From Bradyrhizobium erythrophlei (GTDB lineage: Bacteria; Pseudomonadota; Alphaproteobacteria; Rhizobiales; Xanthobacteraceae), in the NCBI RefSeq assembly GCF_900142985.1, contig NZ_LT670849.1:7332501-7396500 (forward strand): 64,000 nucleotides of DNA, given 5' to 3'. Below, in pieces: positions 28,074-37,534 of the stretch. The translations under genes and the position numbers were made by a program. The notes under the pieces are model-generated. The model had not been told where the DNA came from. It saw only the letters and a list, made by a program, of their open reading frames with translations, and did not search any database. Every line of letters starts with the position of its first letter. The first letter of the stretch is position 1.

Positions 28074-28823
28074 TTAGACACCGAGATAGGTGTGAAGCTT
28101 GTCCATGTTGGCTTGCAGCTCCGCATTGGCGAAGCCGTCGATGATCTTGCCGTGTTCGACGATGTAGTAGCGATCAGCAACCGTGGCGGCGAAGCGGAAG
28201 TTCTGCTCGACGAGCAGGATGGTGAAGCCCTCGCTCTTCAGACGTTTGATGGTCTGGCCGATCTGCTGGATGATGACGGGCGCAAGCCCTTCGGTCGGTT
28301 CGTCCAGCATCAGGAAGCGCGCGCCGGTACGCAGGATGCGCCCGATCGCCAGCATCTGCTGCTCGCCGCCGGACAACTTGGTGCCCTGGCTACCCAGCCT
28401 TTCCTTCAGATTGGGGAACAGTTCGAAAATCTGGTCCATCGTCAGGCCGCCGCTGCGAACGGTCGGCGGCAACAGCAGGTTTTCGCGAACATCGAGGCTG
28501 GCGAAAATCCCGCGTTCCTCCGGACAGAATGCGATGCCCGAACGCGCGATCCTGTCCGAGGAGGCGCGGATGATTTCCTTGCCGTCGAAACGGATCGACC
28601 CGGTGCGCTTGCCGATAATACCCATGACCGACTTCAGCGTGGTCGTCTTGCCGGCGCCGTTACGTCCGAGCAGCGTGACGACCTCGCCCGGATTCACATC
28701 GAAGTTGATGCCATGCAGGATGTGGGACTCGCCGTACCAGGCTTCGAGATTCCGGACCGCCAGGATGGGCGCGTGGGATGCTGCCGGCGCGGTGGTGGCA
28801 TCGGCCATTTTTACGTCAACCAT
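28074..28823 (-). CDS. livF: ABC transporter ATP-binding protein LivF
   Basis: A 249-residue ATPase with Walker A LLGRNGAGKTTTLKSVMG, the ABC signature LSGGEQQMLAIGR, Walker B FLMLDEPTEGLAPV and the switch His in VEQN/FRFAA context of LivF. A short non-conserved N-terminal extension of about 17 residues precedes the domain. It overlaps the end of livG by 8 nt, so the two are translationally coupled. Confidence 0.94.
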   Translation of the reverse strand: MVDVKMADATTAPAASHAPILAVRNLEAWYGESHILHGINFDVNPGEVVTLLGRNGAGKTTTLKSVMGIIGKRTGSIRFDGKEIIRASSDRIARSGIAFCPEERGIFASLDVRENLLLPPTVRSGGLTMDQIFELFPNLKERLGSQGTKLSGGEQQMLAIGRILRTGARFLMLDEPTEGLAPVIIQQIGQTIKRLKSEGFTILLVEQNFRFAATVADRYYIVEHGKIIDGFANAELQANMDKLHTYLGV

Positions 28824-29571
28824 GGCCGGCTCCCAGATAGGCTTCCTTCACGCGCTCATCTTTCGAAAGCTCGGAGTAATTGCCTTCCGCAAGCACGTGG
28901 CCGCGCGTCAGCACGGTGATGATGTCGGACAGGTTGGCGACGACGGAAAGATTATGTTCGACCATCAGGATCGTGTACTTGGCGGAAATGCGCTTGATCA
29001 GCGCGGCGATCTTGTCGATGTCCTCATGACCCATCCCGGCCATCGGTTCGTCGAGCAGCATCATCTCGGGATCGAGCGCAAGCGTGGTTGCGATCTCGAG
29101 CGCGCGCTTACGGCCGTAGGGCATCTCGACGGCGGACGTATTGGCAAACTCGCTCAGACCGACATCGTTCAACAGTTCGAGCGCGCGGCCGTTGAAGCGG
29201 TCGAGCACCGTCTTGGAACGCCAGAAGTCAAAGGAATGCCCGTGCTGACGTTGCAGGGCGACGCGCACGTTTTCCAGTGCGGTCAGGTGCGGAAAAACCG
29301 CCGAAATCTGAAAGGAGCGAACCAGGCCGAGCCGGGCGACGTCGGCCGGCGCCATCGCCGTGATGTCCTGGCCCTTGTAGAGGATCTGGCCTGCCGAGGG
29401 CTTCAGAAACTTGGTGAGGAGATTGAAGCAAGTCGTCTTGCCGGCGCCGTTCGGGCCGATCAACGCATGAATGCTGCCGCGCCGGATCTTGAGGGAGACG
29501 TCGCGTACGGCAAAGAATCCCGCGAATTCCTTGGTCAATCCGTGGGTTTCGAGAATGAACTCATCCGACAA
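28816..29571 (-). CDS. livG: ABC transporter ATP-binding protein LivG
   Basis: This 251-residue ATPase has Walker A LIGPNGAGKTTCFNLLT, the LivG-type insertion after the Q-loop (RSFQISAVFPHLTALENVRV), the signature MPYGRKRALEIATTLA and Walker B MLLDEPMAGMGHEDIDK. It is the first gene of the reverse cassette, so the promoter should lie in 29572-29720. The variant signature (PYGRKR) is normal for LivG proteins. Confidence 0.94.
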   Translation of the reverse strand: MSDEFILETHGLTKEFAGFFAVRDVSLKIRRGSIHALIGPNGAGKTTCFNLLTKFLKPSAGQILYKGQDITAMAPADVARLGLVRSFQISAVFPHLTALENVRVALQRQHGHSFDFWRSKTVLDRFNGRALELLNDVGLSEFANTSAVEMPYGRKRALEIATTLALDPEMMLLDEPMAGMGHEDIDKIAALIKRISAKYTILMVEHNLSVVANLSDIITVLTRGHVLAEGNYSELSKDERVKEAYLGAGHG

Positions 29572-29722
29572 TCAAATTCCCCCGCAGGCCATCGCCGCGG
29601 CGTGCTCGGCCGCGCGTGGCTCGTCCTTTTCCTTACAGCGGGTTCCCCCAGGGCGCCTGAATTACCGCGTTGGTTTCGCGTGTTGAAATTCGTCCCGGGA
29701 CCCGCCGCCTCCGGGGCGGAAT

Positions 29723-30541
29723 ATGCCGTCATCGGCCCTCCCAGTGCAAGGCGGAAAGCGGCTCGGGGGCCGCTTGGCCATTAGTCTTATGGCCATTTCG
29801 GCTGCTCTGGGTCGAGGGCTTGCGCGCCTGCTCAATTGGAAAGCAGTCGTTAACGTTGTTCTCCGCGAGCAAGTCTCCTTCACCAAATCTTTCCGCCTTG
29901 GCGTGAAAACTTGGTGTTTTAGCGGGACGGACATCAGCATCTTGGAATTTGTCAGCGCCAATCCGACGGTCATCAAATCGATCAAGCAGCGTGATCTCCT
30001 GAACACGTGGCTGCGGCTTTTTGCCCCCGCGCAGCGCCTGCCGCGCCTGGTGGAATTTCAGCCGGACAGAATCGAGGAGGAGCTTCCCGATCTCGTCTTC
30101 ATGTCAGTCGAGAAGGCCGACCCGTTGCAGATCGTTATCGACAGCGACGGCACCCGGATGTCGATCGCTTATGGCTACACCGGCAGGGGCCGCTATCTCG
30201 ATGAATATCTCGGCCTCCGGCTGGCGCCGCTGGTCATGCCGATCTATCAGCAATGCGTCAGCCGTGCCCTCCCCGCTTATTCCATTTCGCACGTCGACGA
30301 CGCCCACGGCCGCATCGTCGCCTATGAGCGGCTGCTGTTGCCGTTCTCCGACGGTAACGGCGTGACCCACATCATCGCCTCGCTGAAGACCATCAGCGAA
30401 GACGGCAGCTTCGAGATCATCAACCTGATGCGTGGCAACGACACGCTGCCGACGTTCAAGCTTCGCGCGATGATCGATCGCGAGCTGTTCCACCGCATGC
30501 CCGGCCGCATCCCCTCCGCCGACCCGATCGAATTCGGCTGA
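29723..30541 (+). CDS. PAS-like (PAS_5 type) domain protein, start uncertain
   Basis: The frame is open for 272 codons from 29723. The recognisable part starts near SIKQRDLLNTWLRLFAPAQR and continues with RIEEELPDLVFM, GTRMSIAYGYTGRG and RYLDEYLG, a pattern of the PAS_5 family of small signalling proteins common in this group. The first 60 or so residues lack conservation, and a GTG at 29903 is a plausible alternative start giving about 212 residues. No strong ribosome binding site distinguishes them. No output domain is present. It is divergent from livG. Confidence 0.65.
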   Translation: MPSSALPVQGGKRLGGRLAISLMAISAALGRGLARLLNWKAVVNVVLREQVSFTKSFRLGVKTWCFSGTDISILEFVSANPTVIKSIKQRDLLNTWLRLFAPAQRLPRLVEFQPDRIEEELPDLVFMSVEKADPLQIVIDSDGTRMSIAYGYTGRGRYLDEYLGLRLAPLVMPIYQQCVSRALPAYSISHVDDAHGRIVAYERLLLPFSDGNGVTHIIASLKTISEDGSFEIINLMRGNDTLPTFKLRAMIDRELFHRMPGRIPSADPIEFG

Positions 30542-30560
30542 GCGAAGTTTTCGTGTCGCA

Positions 30561-30938
30561 CTACGCCTTGGCGCGCGCTCCTCCGACCTTCACTTCCTTC
30601 GCATAGATTTCCGGTTTGAAGCCGACCAGCAATTTGCCGCCGACTTCGAGCACCGGCCGCTTGATCATCGAGGGTTGATCGAGCATCAGCGCCAGCGCCT
30701 TGCGTTCGTTCAAGCCTTCCTTGTCAGCCTCGGGCAACTTCTTGAACGTCGTTCCGGCGCGGTTGAGCAGTGTCTCCCAGCCGAGTTCGTCGCTCCAGGC
30801 TTTCAGCTTTTCCTTCGGCGCGCCTGCGGTCTTGTAGTCGTGGAATTCATACTTCACGCTGTGGCCGTCGAGCCAGGCGCGCGCCTTCTTCATGGTATCG
30901 CAGTTCTTGATGCCGTAGATCGTCGTCGCTTTGGTCAT
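30561..30938 (-). CDS. ArsC/Spx-like reductase (YffB type)
   Basis: The 125-residue thioredoxin-fold protein has the single N-terminal cysteine in IYGIKNCDTMKKARAWL (Cys13) and the ArsC-family C-terminal RPVLEVGGKLLVGFKPEIY. The motif is CDTxK rather than CX3CR, so it belongs with YffB/Spx-like glutathione-dependent reductases more than true arsenate reductases. Its start overlaps the stop of the upstream amidohydrolase by 4 nt, so both are co-translated. Confidence 0.87.
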   Translation of the reverse strand: MTKATTIYGIKNCDTMKKARAWLDGHSVKYEFHDYKTAGAPKEKLKAWSDELGWETLLNRAGTTFKKLPEADKEGLNERKALALMLDQPSMIKRPVLEVGGKLLVGFKPEIYAKEVKVGGARAKA

Positions 30939-32287
30939 TTCTCCCTCGCATATTGGTCGAAAGCGCTCAGCACCGCGAGCGTCATCGCCTCGATACCGGT
31001 CTCGATCGTCGGCTTCGGCACCGGCGCAAACTGCGGCGAATGATTGGGCGGCAGTTGCGGGCCCGTTCCATTGAGCGCCGCAGCCACCCGCTCCGGCTCG
31101 TAAACCCCGATATTGAAGAACATCGAGGGCACTCCGGCCTCGATGAATTCGGAAAAGTCTTCGCTCGCGGTCACCGGCGGCGACGTCCCAACCTTGTCGC
31201 CGAACGCCGCTTTCAACACTTTCGCCGCCGTCTCGACCACGGCGGTGTCATTCATGACCGCTTTGGCGCCGTCGCTGAAGGTGATCTCGGGTTCCGCCGC
31301 ACCCGACATCGCGGCCGCCGCCTTTGCCGTCCGCTCGATCCCTGCCAGCATTTTAGCGCGAACCTCCGGCTTGAAGGTGCGGATGGTCCCGCGCAGCACC
31401 ACAGAATCGGGAATGATGTTGTGGGCCGTGCCGGCGTGAATGGCGCCGACGCTGAAGACACCGAACTCGGTCGGGTCCTTTTCGCGGCTGATGACGCTTT
31501 GCACGTCGACAATGAAGCGCGCGGCGATCATCACGGTATCGACGGTTCGCTGCGGCGCTGCGCCATGACCGCCCTTGCCATGAAAGGTCAGATCGAGGCT
31601 GTCCGAATTCGACGATCCGACGCCGGTGCGATAGGTCAGCGTTCCGTAAGCGAAGGGGCCATCGTGTAACGCAAAGCCGAAATCGGGCTTCTTGAAGCGC
31701 GTGAACAACCCGTCGGCGATCATCGCCTTCGCGCCCGACACGGTTTCTTCGGCCGGCTGAGCGATGAACATCAATGTGCCGTGCCATTGATCTTTCATGC
31801 CGACCAGCGTTTTGGCCGTGCCGACCCAGCTCGCCATATGAATATCGTGGCCGCAGCTATGATCGACAAAGGTCTCCTGCCCATTCCAGTCGGTTTTGTC
31901 GCGGCTGGCATAGGGCAGTCCCGTCTTTTCCTCCATCGGCAAGGCGTCGAGCTCGGTCCGCACCAGGATGGTCGGCCCCTCGCCATTCTTGTAGATCGCG
32001 ACCAGCCCGGTCTTTCCGACCTTTTCCGTCACCTCGAAACCGAGCGCACGCATCTCGGCGGCGAGTTTGGCCGCGGTCTTTACTTCCTGGAACGCGACTT
32101 CCGGATGGGCGTGAATGTCCTTGTAGAGCGTCTCGAGTTTTGGGTAGTCGGCTTCGACGGAGGTCTCGATCGAGGCTTTGAGTTTCGCGACATCAAGCTC
32201 GGCCCGCGCCGGAGCAAGCGCGGCCACGAGGCAGACGCCTGCGGACATCAGCAGTGGTTTGAGCACGATCCTGGCAATTCCAGTCAT
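30935..32287 (-). CDS. Exported M20-family amidohydrolase
   Basis: The 450-residue protein has a signal peptide (PLLMSAGVCLVAALAPARA) and the M20D amidohydrolase fold. Metal ligands are in VDHSCGHDIHMA (Cys-Gly-His), the Glu pair in AQPAEETVSGA and the His in GKGGHGAAPQRTVD (dimerisation domain). Such enzymes hydrolyse N-acyl amino acids or hippurate-like amides. The periplasmic location is unusual for the family, whose members are mostly cytosolic, but the leader is clear. It is upstream of and overlaps the ArsC-like gene. Confidence 0.9.
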   Translation of the reverse strand: MTGIARIVLKPLLMSAGVCLVAALAPARAELDVAKLKASIETSVEADYPKLETLYKDIHAHPEVAFQEVKTAAKLAAEMRALGFEVTEKVGKTGLVAIYKNGEGPTILVRTELDALPMEEKTGLPYASRDKTDWNGQETFVDHSCGHDIHMASWVGTAKTLVGMKDQWHGTLMFIAQPAEETVSGAKAMIADGLFTRFKKPDFGFALHDGPFAYGTLTYRTGVGSSNSDSLDLTFHGKGGHGAAPQRTVDTVMIAARFIVDVQSVISREKDPTEFGVFSVGAIHAGTAHNIIPDSVVLRGTIRTFKPEVRAKMLAGIERTAKAAAAMSGAAEPEITFSDGAKAVMNDTAVVETAAKVLKAAFGDKVGTSPPVTASEDFSEFIEAGVPSMFFNIGVYEPERVAAALNGTGPQLPPNHSPQFAPVPKPTIETGIEAMTLAVLSAFDQYAREK

Positions 32288-32654
32288 GATGGCAGGGCTC
32301 CCTTGTTCTTATGGGCGGCCGAAGCAAGGCCGCGATCGGGAAAAGCTCGGGGAAAGAGGCCGCGCGAGTATGCGCATTCGTTTCCGCAGCGCAAGACGCC
32401 GGGGTCGGATGGCAGCGTTGTCCCTCGAAACGTCAGAGGGCGGAGGAAAAGCCGGCGCTTTCCGCAGCGCGATGTCGTTCGTCTCTCGACACGGCCAGCG
32501 TCCATCGCCTCCCAGCTCAACGACGATCGCGAAATGCACCTCTGATGCTAACGTGACGCCTTCGGCCTTTCAAATCTCCGCGAGCGGCCGGCTGTTTTCG
32601 CTTGAGTTCACATTGCTTGATCTAACATCGGAGGCGAAATCTGGGAAAAATTGC
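32288..32654. other. Intergenic region without a recognised gene
   Basis: The space lies between the divergent amidohydrolase and beta-helix genes and should hold both promoters. Open frames across it exist in all frames because of high G+C content, but none shows a domain, signal sequence or ribosome binding site. No repeat family of the window is present. Confidence 0.5.
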
Positions 32655-34571
32655 ATGAAACCCCTCAGCCGGCGGCGGGTGCTGACACTCGCCTCTTCGT
32701 TCCTGACGACGCCCCTGATGTCTGGCGCGGGCCGCGCCCAGCCGGCGTCTGCTTCCGGCGCAACCACCTTTGAAATGACGAATTTTTTGACGGCCGGCGT
32801 CGATGCCGATGCAGCCTTCGCCAAAGCACTCGCCGCGATCGCCAAGGTAGCTAACGATGCGGCCAAGTCCGGCGGCCCGGTTCATATCGCTTTGAATCTC
32901 GGCAAGAACACTACTTACCGGATCAGCCACCCCCTCGCCTTCAAAGCGCTTCATGACTTTGAACTCAACGGCAACGGCGCGCGGCTGATCAACACCAGCC
33001 GCGAAGCGTCAATGACGATCAGTGGCTCCAGCCGTGTCACCATTCGCGATCTCACCATCGACTATGACCCCCTGCCGTTTACACAAGGAACCATCACGAC
33101 GTTCGATAAGACAGCCACCCAAATCACCGTCAAGGTCGATGCCGGCTATCCCGACGATCCCGCGCTTCTCGCCAGCATTACCGATGGCTTCTTCAAAGTC
33201 ATGGATCGCGGCACCAAGGCACTCAAAGTGGGTGCGCGAGATTTCGTCTCGGCCACCAAGGTTCAGCGGATTTCAGATGGCGTGATCAAGGTTCAACTCG
33301 GTTGGAGCGCGAACGATCGTTTTCCCAGCCAGCTTCCGATCGCCGTCGGCGATTGTGTCACGATCTGCGGTAGCGGTTCCCATGCGATCCAAGTGGACAG
33401 TAGCCAGGCGACTAGCCTGATCGATGTCAGGCTGCTGGCCTCGCCGGGCATGGGAATCCTGGAAAATGGCGGCGCAGGTTCGATGATGTTGCAGAAGGTG
33501 TCCGTAGTTCCCGGGCCCCGGCCCAAGGGCGCGACGGCTGACCGGCTGGTGTCCACCAACTCGGACGGCTCGCATTTTATCACTGTCGAGCGCGGGCCGA
33601 CGATGGACGACTGCACGTTCGCCAATACGTCCGATGACGCCGTCAACGTGCACGGTTTTTATTATTACGTGGTGCAGAAATCGGGGCCGCGGCGCTATCT
33701 GCTCACGCCCAAATGGGACATCGGCCTCGCCGCCGGCGACCAGATCGAAAGCTGCGACCGCGCGACATCCCGTTCGCTCGGACGAACCAGGATCGAACAG
33801 TTGACCAAATCCCACGCCCCCAACCTGAAGGGCCAGATTGCCGCGCTCTGGAAGAACAAAAGCCCGACCACCCAGCCGGATCTGATTTACGACGTTGTTC
33901 TTCAGCAGGACCTTCCTCTCAAGGTCGGTGATTCCATCACCTCGCTGAGCCGGATTGGCGCCGGCACCACAATCCGGCGGAGTTCCTTTCACGCCTGCGG
34001 CCGTGTCCTCATCAAAGGAACGAACGCGCTCGTCGAAGACTGCCAGTTCACTTATTCTTCGGGAGTTGCACTACAGGCCGGCAGTGATATCGGCTTCTGG
34101 TCGGAATCTGGCTTTGCCGAGAACCTCGTATTCCGGAATAATCGGTTTACCCACAGTATTGCCGGCGCCAATGAGATGACGGCCGGTAACGACGCAATCG
34201 GCACCATCTATATCGGCATGACCTGCCCCGCAGGCGCGAAAGGTTTTCAGAACAATCTTCAGAACCGCAACGTCACCATCGAAGGCAACCATATAAACGA
34301 TTCCAACATCTACGCGATTTTTGTCGCCAACGCCGACGGCGTCAAAATCATCGGCAACTCCATCGGCCAGACGTTCCTTCGCGGCACCGCTTACGATGCC
34401 GGTCAATTCTACGGCCTCAAACCCAACAGCTCGATCTTAATCGGAAAGTCGAGAAACGCCGATATCAACAACAACACGGCAGCGTCCGGAAAAGTGACGA
34501 AAGCCGCCGTCACGGTCGATGCAAGCTGCGAAAAAGCAACGGTGCGTGTCGCGAATAATAGATTAACGTGA
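32655..34571 (+). CDS. Tat-exported right-handed beta-helix protein
   Basis: From ATG 32655 the product has 638 residues. The leader contains a twin arginine followed by a hydrophobic stretch (SRRRVLTLASSFLTT) and an Ala-Gly-Arg-Ala cleavage region, suggesting Tat export. The body shows repeated short strands characteristic of parallel beta-helix proteins (pectate-lyase-like), for example GSSRVTIRDLTIDYDP, DDCTFANTSDDAVNVHGF and NRNVTIEGNHINDSNIYAIF. The latter half resembles poly-saccharide-acting families (GH28/GH110-like), but no catalytic Asp triad can be assigned by eye. The frame is open upstream to 32178 without leader character. It stands alone. Confidence 0.78.
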   Translation: MKPLSRRRVLTLASSFLTTPLMSGAGRAQPASASGATTFEMTNFLTAGVDADAAFAKALAAIAKVANDAAKSGGPVHIALNLGKNTTYRISHPLAFKALHDFELNGNGARLINTSREASMTISGSSRVTIRDLTIDYDPLPFTQGTITTFDKTATQITVKVDAGYPDDPALLASITDGFFKVMDRGTKALKVGARDFVSATKVQRISDGVIKVQLGWSANDRFPSQLPIAVGDCVTICGSGSHAIQVDSSQATSLIDVRLLASPGMGILENGGAGSMMLQKVSVVPGPRPKGATADRLVSTNSDGSHFITVERGPTMDDCTFANTSDDAVNVHGFYYYVVQKSGPRRYLLTPKWDIGLAAGDQIESCDRATSRSLGRTRIEQLTKSHAPNLKGQIAALWKNKSPTTQPDLIYDVVLQQDLPLKVGDSITSLSRIGAGTTIRRSSFHACGRVLIKGTNALVEDCQFTYSSGVALQAGSDIGFWSESGFAENLVFRNNRFTHSIAGANEMTAGNDAIGTIYIGMTCPAGAKGFQNNLQNRNVTIEGNHINDSNIYAIFVANADGVKIIGNSIGQTFLRGTAYDAGQFYGLKPNSSILIGKSRNADINNNTAASGKVTKAAVTVDASCEKATVRVANNRLT

Positions 34572-34636
34572 GCGCGCTCGTAAATCGCAAGTACACTCGA
34601 TGGGCCGCCAGCGCCGCCTAGCATCGGACCACAGCC

Positions 34637-35341
34637 TCAGGGGCGCTTTGGAACGTCCAGCCCGCGCTTGACTGCCGGCCGCGCCAGGCCACGATCGAGC
34701 CAGGCCGATACATTGACGAAGCCATCGAACGCGACCAGCTCTCTGGCGCCGTAAAAGCCGATCAGGTTGCGCACCCAGCCGAGCATCGAAATATCGGCGA
34801 TGGTGTATTCGTCGTCCATGATCCACTGCCGTCCGGCAAGGCCGGAGTCGATGACGCCCAGCAGCCGCTTCGATTCATTCACGTAGCGTTCGAGCAGCCG
34901 CTTGTCGGCGATCTCCTTGCCGGCGAATTTATGAAAGAAGCCGACCTGGCCGAACATCGGTCCGATGCCGCCCATCTGGAAATGCAGCCATTGAATGGTC
35001 TGATAGCGGCGCGCGGCATCGGCCGGCAGCAGCTGGCCGGTCTTGTCGGCGAGATATTGCAGGATCGCGCCGGACTCGAACAGGCCAAGCGGTTTGCCGC
35101 CGGGGCCATTCGGATCAATGATCGCCGGAATCTTGCCATTTGGGTTGAGCGAGAGAAATTCCGGAGTCTTCTGATCGTCCTTGTTGAAGTCGACGAGGTG
35201 CACCTCGTACGGCAAGGCGATCTCCTCCAGCATGATCGAGACCTTGACGCCGTTCGGAGTCGGCAGCGAATAAAGCTGAAGCAGCTCGGGATGTTGCGCG
35301 GGCCAGCGCTTGGTGATCGGAAAGGCGGAAAGATCCGACAT
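34637..35341 (-). CDS. Glutathione S-transferase, YfcG/YghU-like
   Basis: The 234-residue protein has an N-terminal thioredoxin-fold domain (LQLYSLPTPNGVKVSIMLEE, then NPNGKIPAIIDPNG and LFESGAILQYLA, the glutathione-binding ES motif) and a C-terminal helical domain. TPNG at the position of the catalytic residue is typical of YfcG/YghU disulfide-bond reductases. It lies 2 nt downstream of the Lin0512-family gene, so the pair is co-transcribed. Confidence 0.9.
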   Translation of the reverse strand: MSDLSAFPITKRWPAQHPELLQLYSLPTPNGVKVSIMLEEIALPYEVHLVDFNKDDQKTPEFLSLNPNGKIPAIIDPNGPGGKPLGLFESGAILQYLADKTGQLLPADAARRYQTIQWLHFQMGGIGPMFGQVGFFHKFAGKEIADKRLLERYVNESKRLLGVIDSGLAGRQWIMDDEYTIADISMLGWVRNLIGFYGARELVAFDGFVNVSAWLDRGLARPAVKRGLDVPKRP

Positions 35342-35343
35342 GG

Positions 35344-35688
35344 CTACTTTCCGTCGTCGAAACTGACGATCACGGCGGCGTTCGCAATCAGAATGGGGTC
35401 GTTGCCGATGTCAGAGGGAATCTCGAGGCCGCCTTTGACCGCGGTGACCTTCTTCGTTCCGTAAGGCAATTCCTTTGCGACCGCCTCGGTATCGACGGCT
35501 TCGGGATTCGGTACAGCGATCGTGACGTCGACGAACATGTCGTTAGCGGTCTTGCCGAGCATCCGGAAGAAGCCGAGGCTGGAATGGCGGATCGCGTCCG
35601 ATACCGCGCGCTTTGCCGCCTTGGTCGCGTCCCGGCCATGGACGTCTACGCCCATTCCCATCTCAGTCACACAGCGCACGCGCGTCAT
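35344..35688 (-). CDS. Lin0512 family protein
   Basis: A 114-residue protein with the Lin0512 signature (CVTEMGMGVDVHGRDATKAA and NAAVIVSFDDG). The start at ATG 35688 is used because the conserved part begins at once; the open frame extends ten codons more. The family is uncharacterised and of cyclase-like fold; ring-forming homologues are inferred only. It directly precedes the GST gene. Confidence 0.85.
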   Translation of the reverse strand: MTRVRCVTEMGMGVDVHGRDATKAAKRAVSDAIRHSSLGFFRMLGKTANDMFVDVTIAVPNPEAVDTEAVAKELPYGTKKVTAVKGGLEIPSDIGNDPILIANAAVIVSFDDGK

Positions 35689-35773
35689 CGGTTCCTGCCT
35701 TTGGTTCGATCTGTTCACCGCTGGATATTGTGCATGCGGAGAATGTCAACCGTCGGGAACCAGCAAATGTTCG

Positions 35774-36709
35774 TTAGTGCGCGTTCTTATTCGGCGCGGT
35801 GTCGCCATCCGGCGCCAGCAGGAGTTTTGCGTCGTCGACGATATAGCGCGCATAGCGATAGTCGCGGATCAAGCTGATGCGGCCATCCTTCCATTCGATC
35901 CACATGAAGTAGCTGGGGGTGGCGCCTGCGCCCGGCTCGAACACGGCGATCACTTCCCTGCCCTCGACCCAGGCCGGCTGAAGCCGCACCCCCCCGAGTG
36001 TGGCGTAGATCGTGAAGAACCTGCCAACCTCGGCCGATCCGAGGCGCACTGGATAAGTCGACTGATGCAGCTTCACATCATCGGCCAGCAGCGCCCTTAA
36101 GCCATCCCAGTTCTGGGTATTGAACATCGCGACATATCGCGCGACGGCCTCGGAAACCGGCCTCGCGGCCGCATGCGTCGCGGCCAGCGCATTGATCTCG
36201 GCAAGCCGCGCTCGCCCCCGCGCCAGATGCGCCTTCACGGCATCGACCGTGAGGTCAAGCAGATCGGCGATATCTTTCAGCGATTCATCGAGCACGTCCT
36301 TGAGGATGACGACGCTGCGCTGCATGAGCGGAAGCTCCGCAAAGCGCGATACCGCCGTCTCGACCGCTTCCTGACGCATCAAGGTCTCCATCGGATCCGC
36401 GCTTGCCTCGTCGGCGACGTCGGAAGCCGCTTCGATCGGCTCGGCCCTGCGCACGGCGCGGCTACGCAACAGATCGAGCGCGCGGTTGTGCGCGATCCGA
36501 AACAGCCACGGACGAAGCCGTGGCATGTCCTTGATCTCGTCGAGCGCCACAAGCGCGCGCGCCAGCGTATCCTGGACCACGTCCTCGCCATCGATCACCG
36601 ACCCCATCAGCCGCGCGCAGTAGCGGTGCAGTTCGGGGCGAAGCTCGGCGGTTAGCGCCATGAGCTCCGCCCTCGGATCGCGATGCGGCGAAGATGGGCC
36701 TTCCTTCAA
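35774..36709 (-). CDS. ECF sigma factor with C-terminal SnoaL-like domain
   Basis: The 311-residue protein combines sigma region 2 (GEDVVQDTLARALVALDE, then RPWLFRIAHNRALDLLR), sigma region 4 (LDESLKDIADLLDLTVDAVKAHLARGRARL, residues about 140-170) and a C-terminal NTF2/SnoaL-like domain (about 185-300). Extended ECF factors of the SigJ/ECF41 type have this layout, where the extra domain replaces an anti-sigma factor. The start is TTG 36709 with GGGAG upstream, overlapping the stop of the upstream SDR gene by 4 nt (TTGA). Translational coupling suggests a joint response; ligand unknown. Confidence 0.85.
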   Translation of the reverse strand: MKEGPSSPHRDPRAELMALTAELRPELHRYCARLMGSVIDGEDVVQDTLARALVALDEIKDMPRLRPWLFRIAHNRALDLLRSRAVRRAEPIEAASDVADEASADPMETLMRQEAVETAVSRFAELPLMQRSVVILKDVLDESLKDIADLLDLTVDAVKAHLARGRARLAEINALAATHAAARPVSEAVARYVAMFNTQNWDGLRALLADDVKLHQSTYPVRLGSAEVGRFFTIYATLGGVRLQPAWVEGREVIAVFEPGAGATPSYFMWIEWKDGRISLIRDYRYARYIVDDAKLLLAPDGDTAPNKNAH

Positions 36710-37464
36710 GCCGTTGCTCCCTCGATCATGGTCACTCCTGTGTCGCCCTTGAGCCCGAAGACCACGCCGTCAGCGTATTTCGCGTCTTCGAGCACGGAAA
36801 CGACTTTCTCGCCGAAATCCCGTGGCGGCATCGGCGCTCCGAACCGCGCCAGAAGCGCCTCGCGTCCGATCCCTGCGGCGCGCGCATAGGCAGCCGCGCC
36901 GACATCACCGACCCCGGTATCGCCGATGATCTGTTGCGGCACGATCGCCTGAAAATGGATTCCGAGCTTGTTCTGCATCGAGACGCCGTTGGCGTATTTC
37001 GCCATCAGCCACAGCATGCGCTTGGCGCCGGCATAGCCGCCCGACAACGGCGAGCCGTTTTGGGCCGCGCCACTCGATCCAACCAGCACGCGGCTGCCGG
37101 GCTTCAGCGGCGTCTTCAGCGCTGCCTGCATCCAGTAGAGACCCGCCTTGACGTCGGTCTCCCAGGTCGCGCTGAAATCCTGCCAGCTCAATTGATCGAG
37201 CCGGCCCATCGGCGGCTTGGCGCCGGCGTTCAGCACCAGCACCTCGGGCTTGATCTCGGACAGAATACGGTAGGCTTCGGGCTCGTCCGTGATGTCAGCC
37301 GAGATCACGGCGACGTCGAACTTGGCCCGCACCGCGGCCAGCGCATCGCCGTCGCGGGCAATAACCGTCACTTTAGCCCCGCGCGCGGCCAGCACCTCGA
37401 CCAGTCCCAATCCGAGCCCGCGGCTTCCGCCGGTCACGACGACGTTTGTGTCTTTCAGGTTCAT
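36706..37464 (-). CDS. SDR oxidoreductase upstream of the ECF sigma gene
   Basis: The 252-residue SDR has the cofactor motif TGGSRGLGLGLVEVL, the NAG-type motif LNAGAKPP, the catalytic Ser in LVGSSGAAQ and YAGAKRMLWLM as the Tyr-xxx-Lys. It overlaps the sigma gene by 4 nt. SDR or oxidoreductase partners are frequent next to extended ECF factors of this type and are often targets of the sigma factor. Confidence 0.87.
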   Translation of the reverse strand: MNLKDTNVVVTGGSRGLGLGLVEVLAARGAKVTVIARDGDALAAVRAKFDVAVISADITDEPEAYRILSEIKPEVLVLNAGAKPPMGRLDQLSWQDFSATWETDVKAGLYWMQAALKTPLKPGSRVLVGSSGAAQNGSPLSGGYAGAKRMLWLMAKYANGVSMQNKLGIHFQAIVPQQIIGDTGVGDVGAAAYARAAGIGREALLARFGAPMPPRDFGEKVVSVLEDAKYADGVVFGLKGDTGVTMIEGATA

Positions 37465-37534
37465 GGTGTCTCTCCGTTGTTCCGATGTACCCAGAACGAT
37501 CGAGACCTGCGAAAAGAGTCACGGCGGCATTCGC

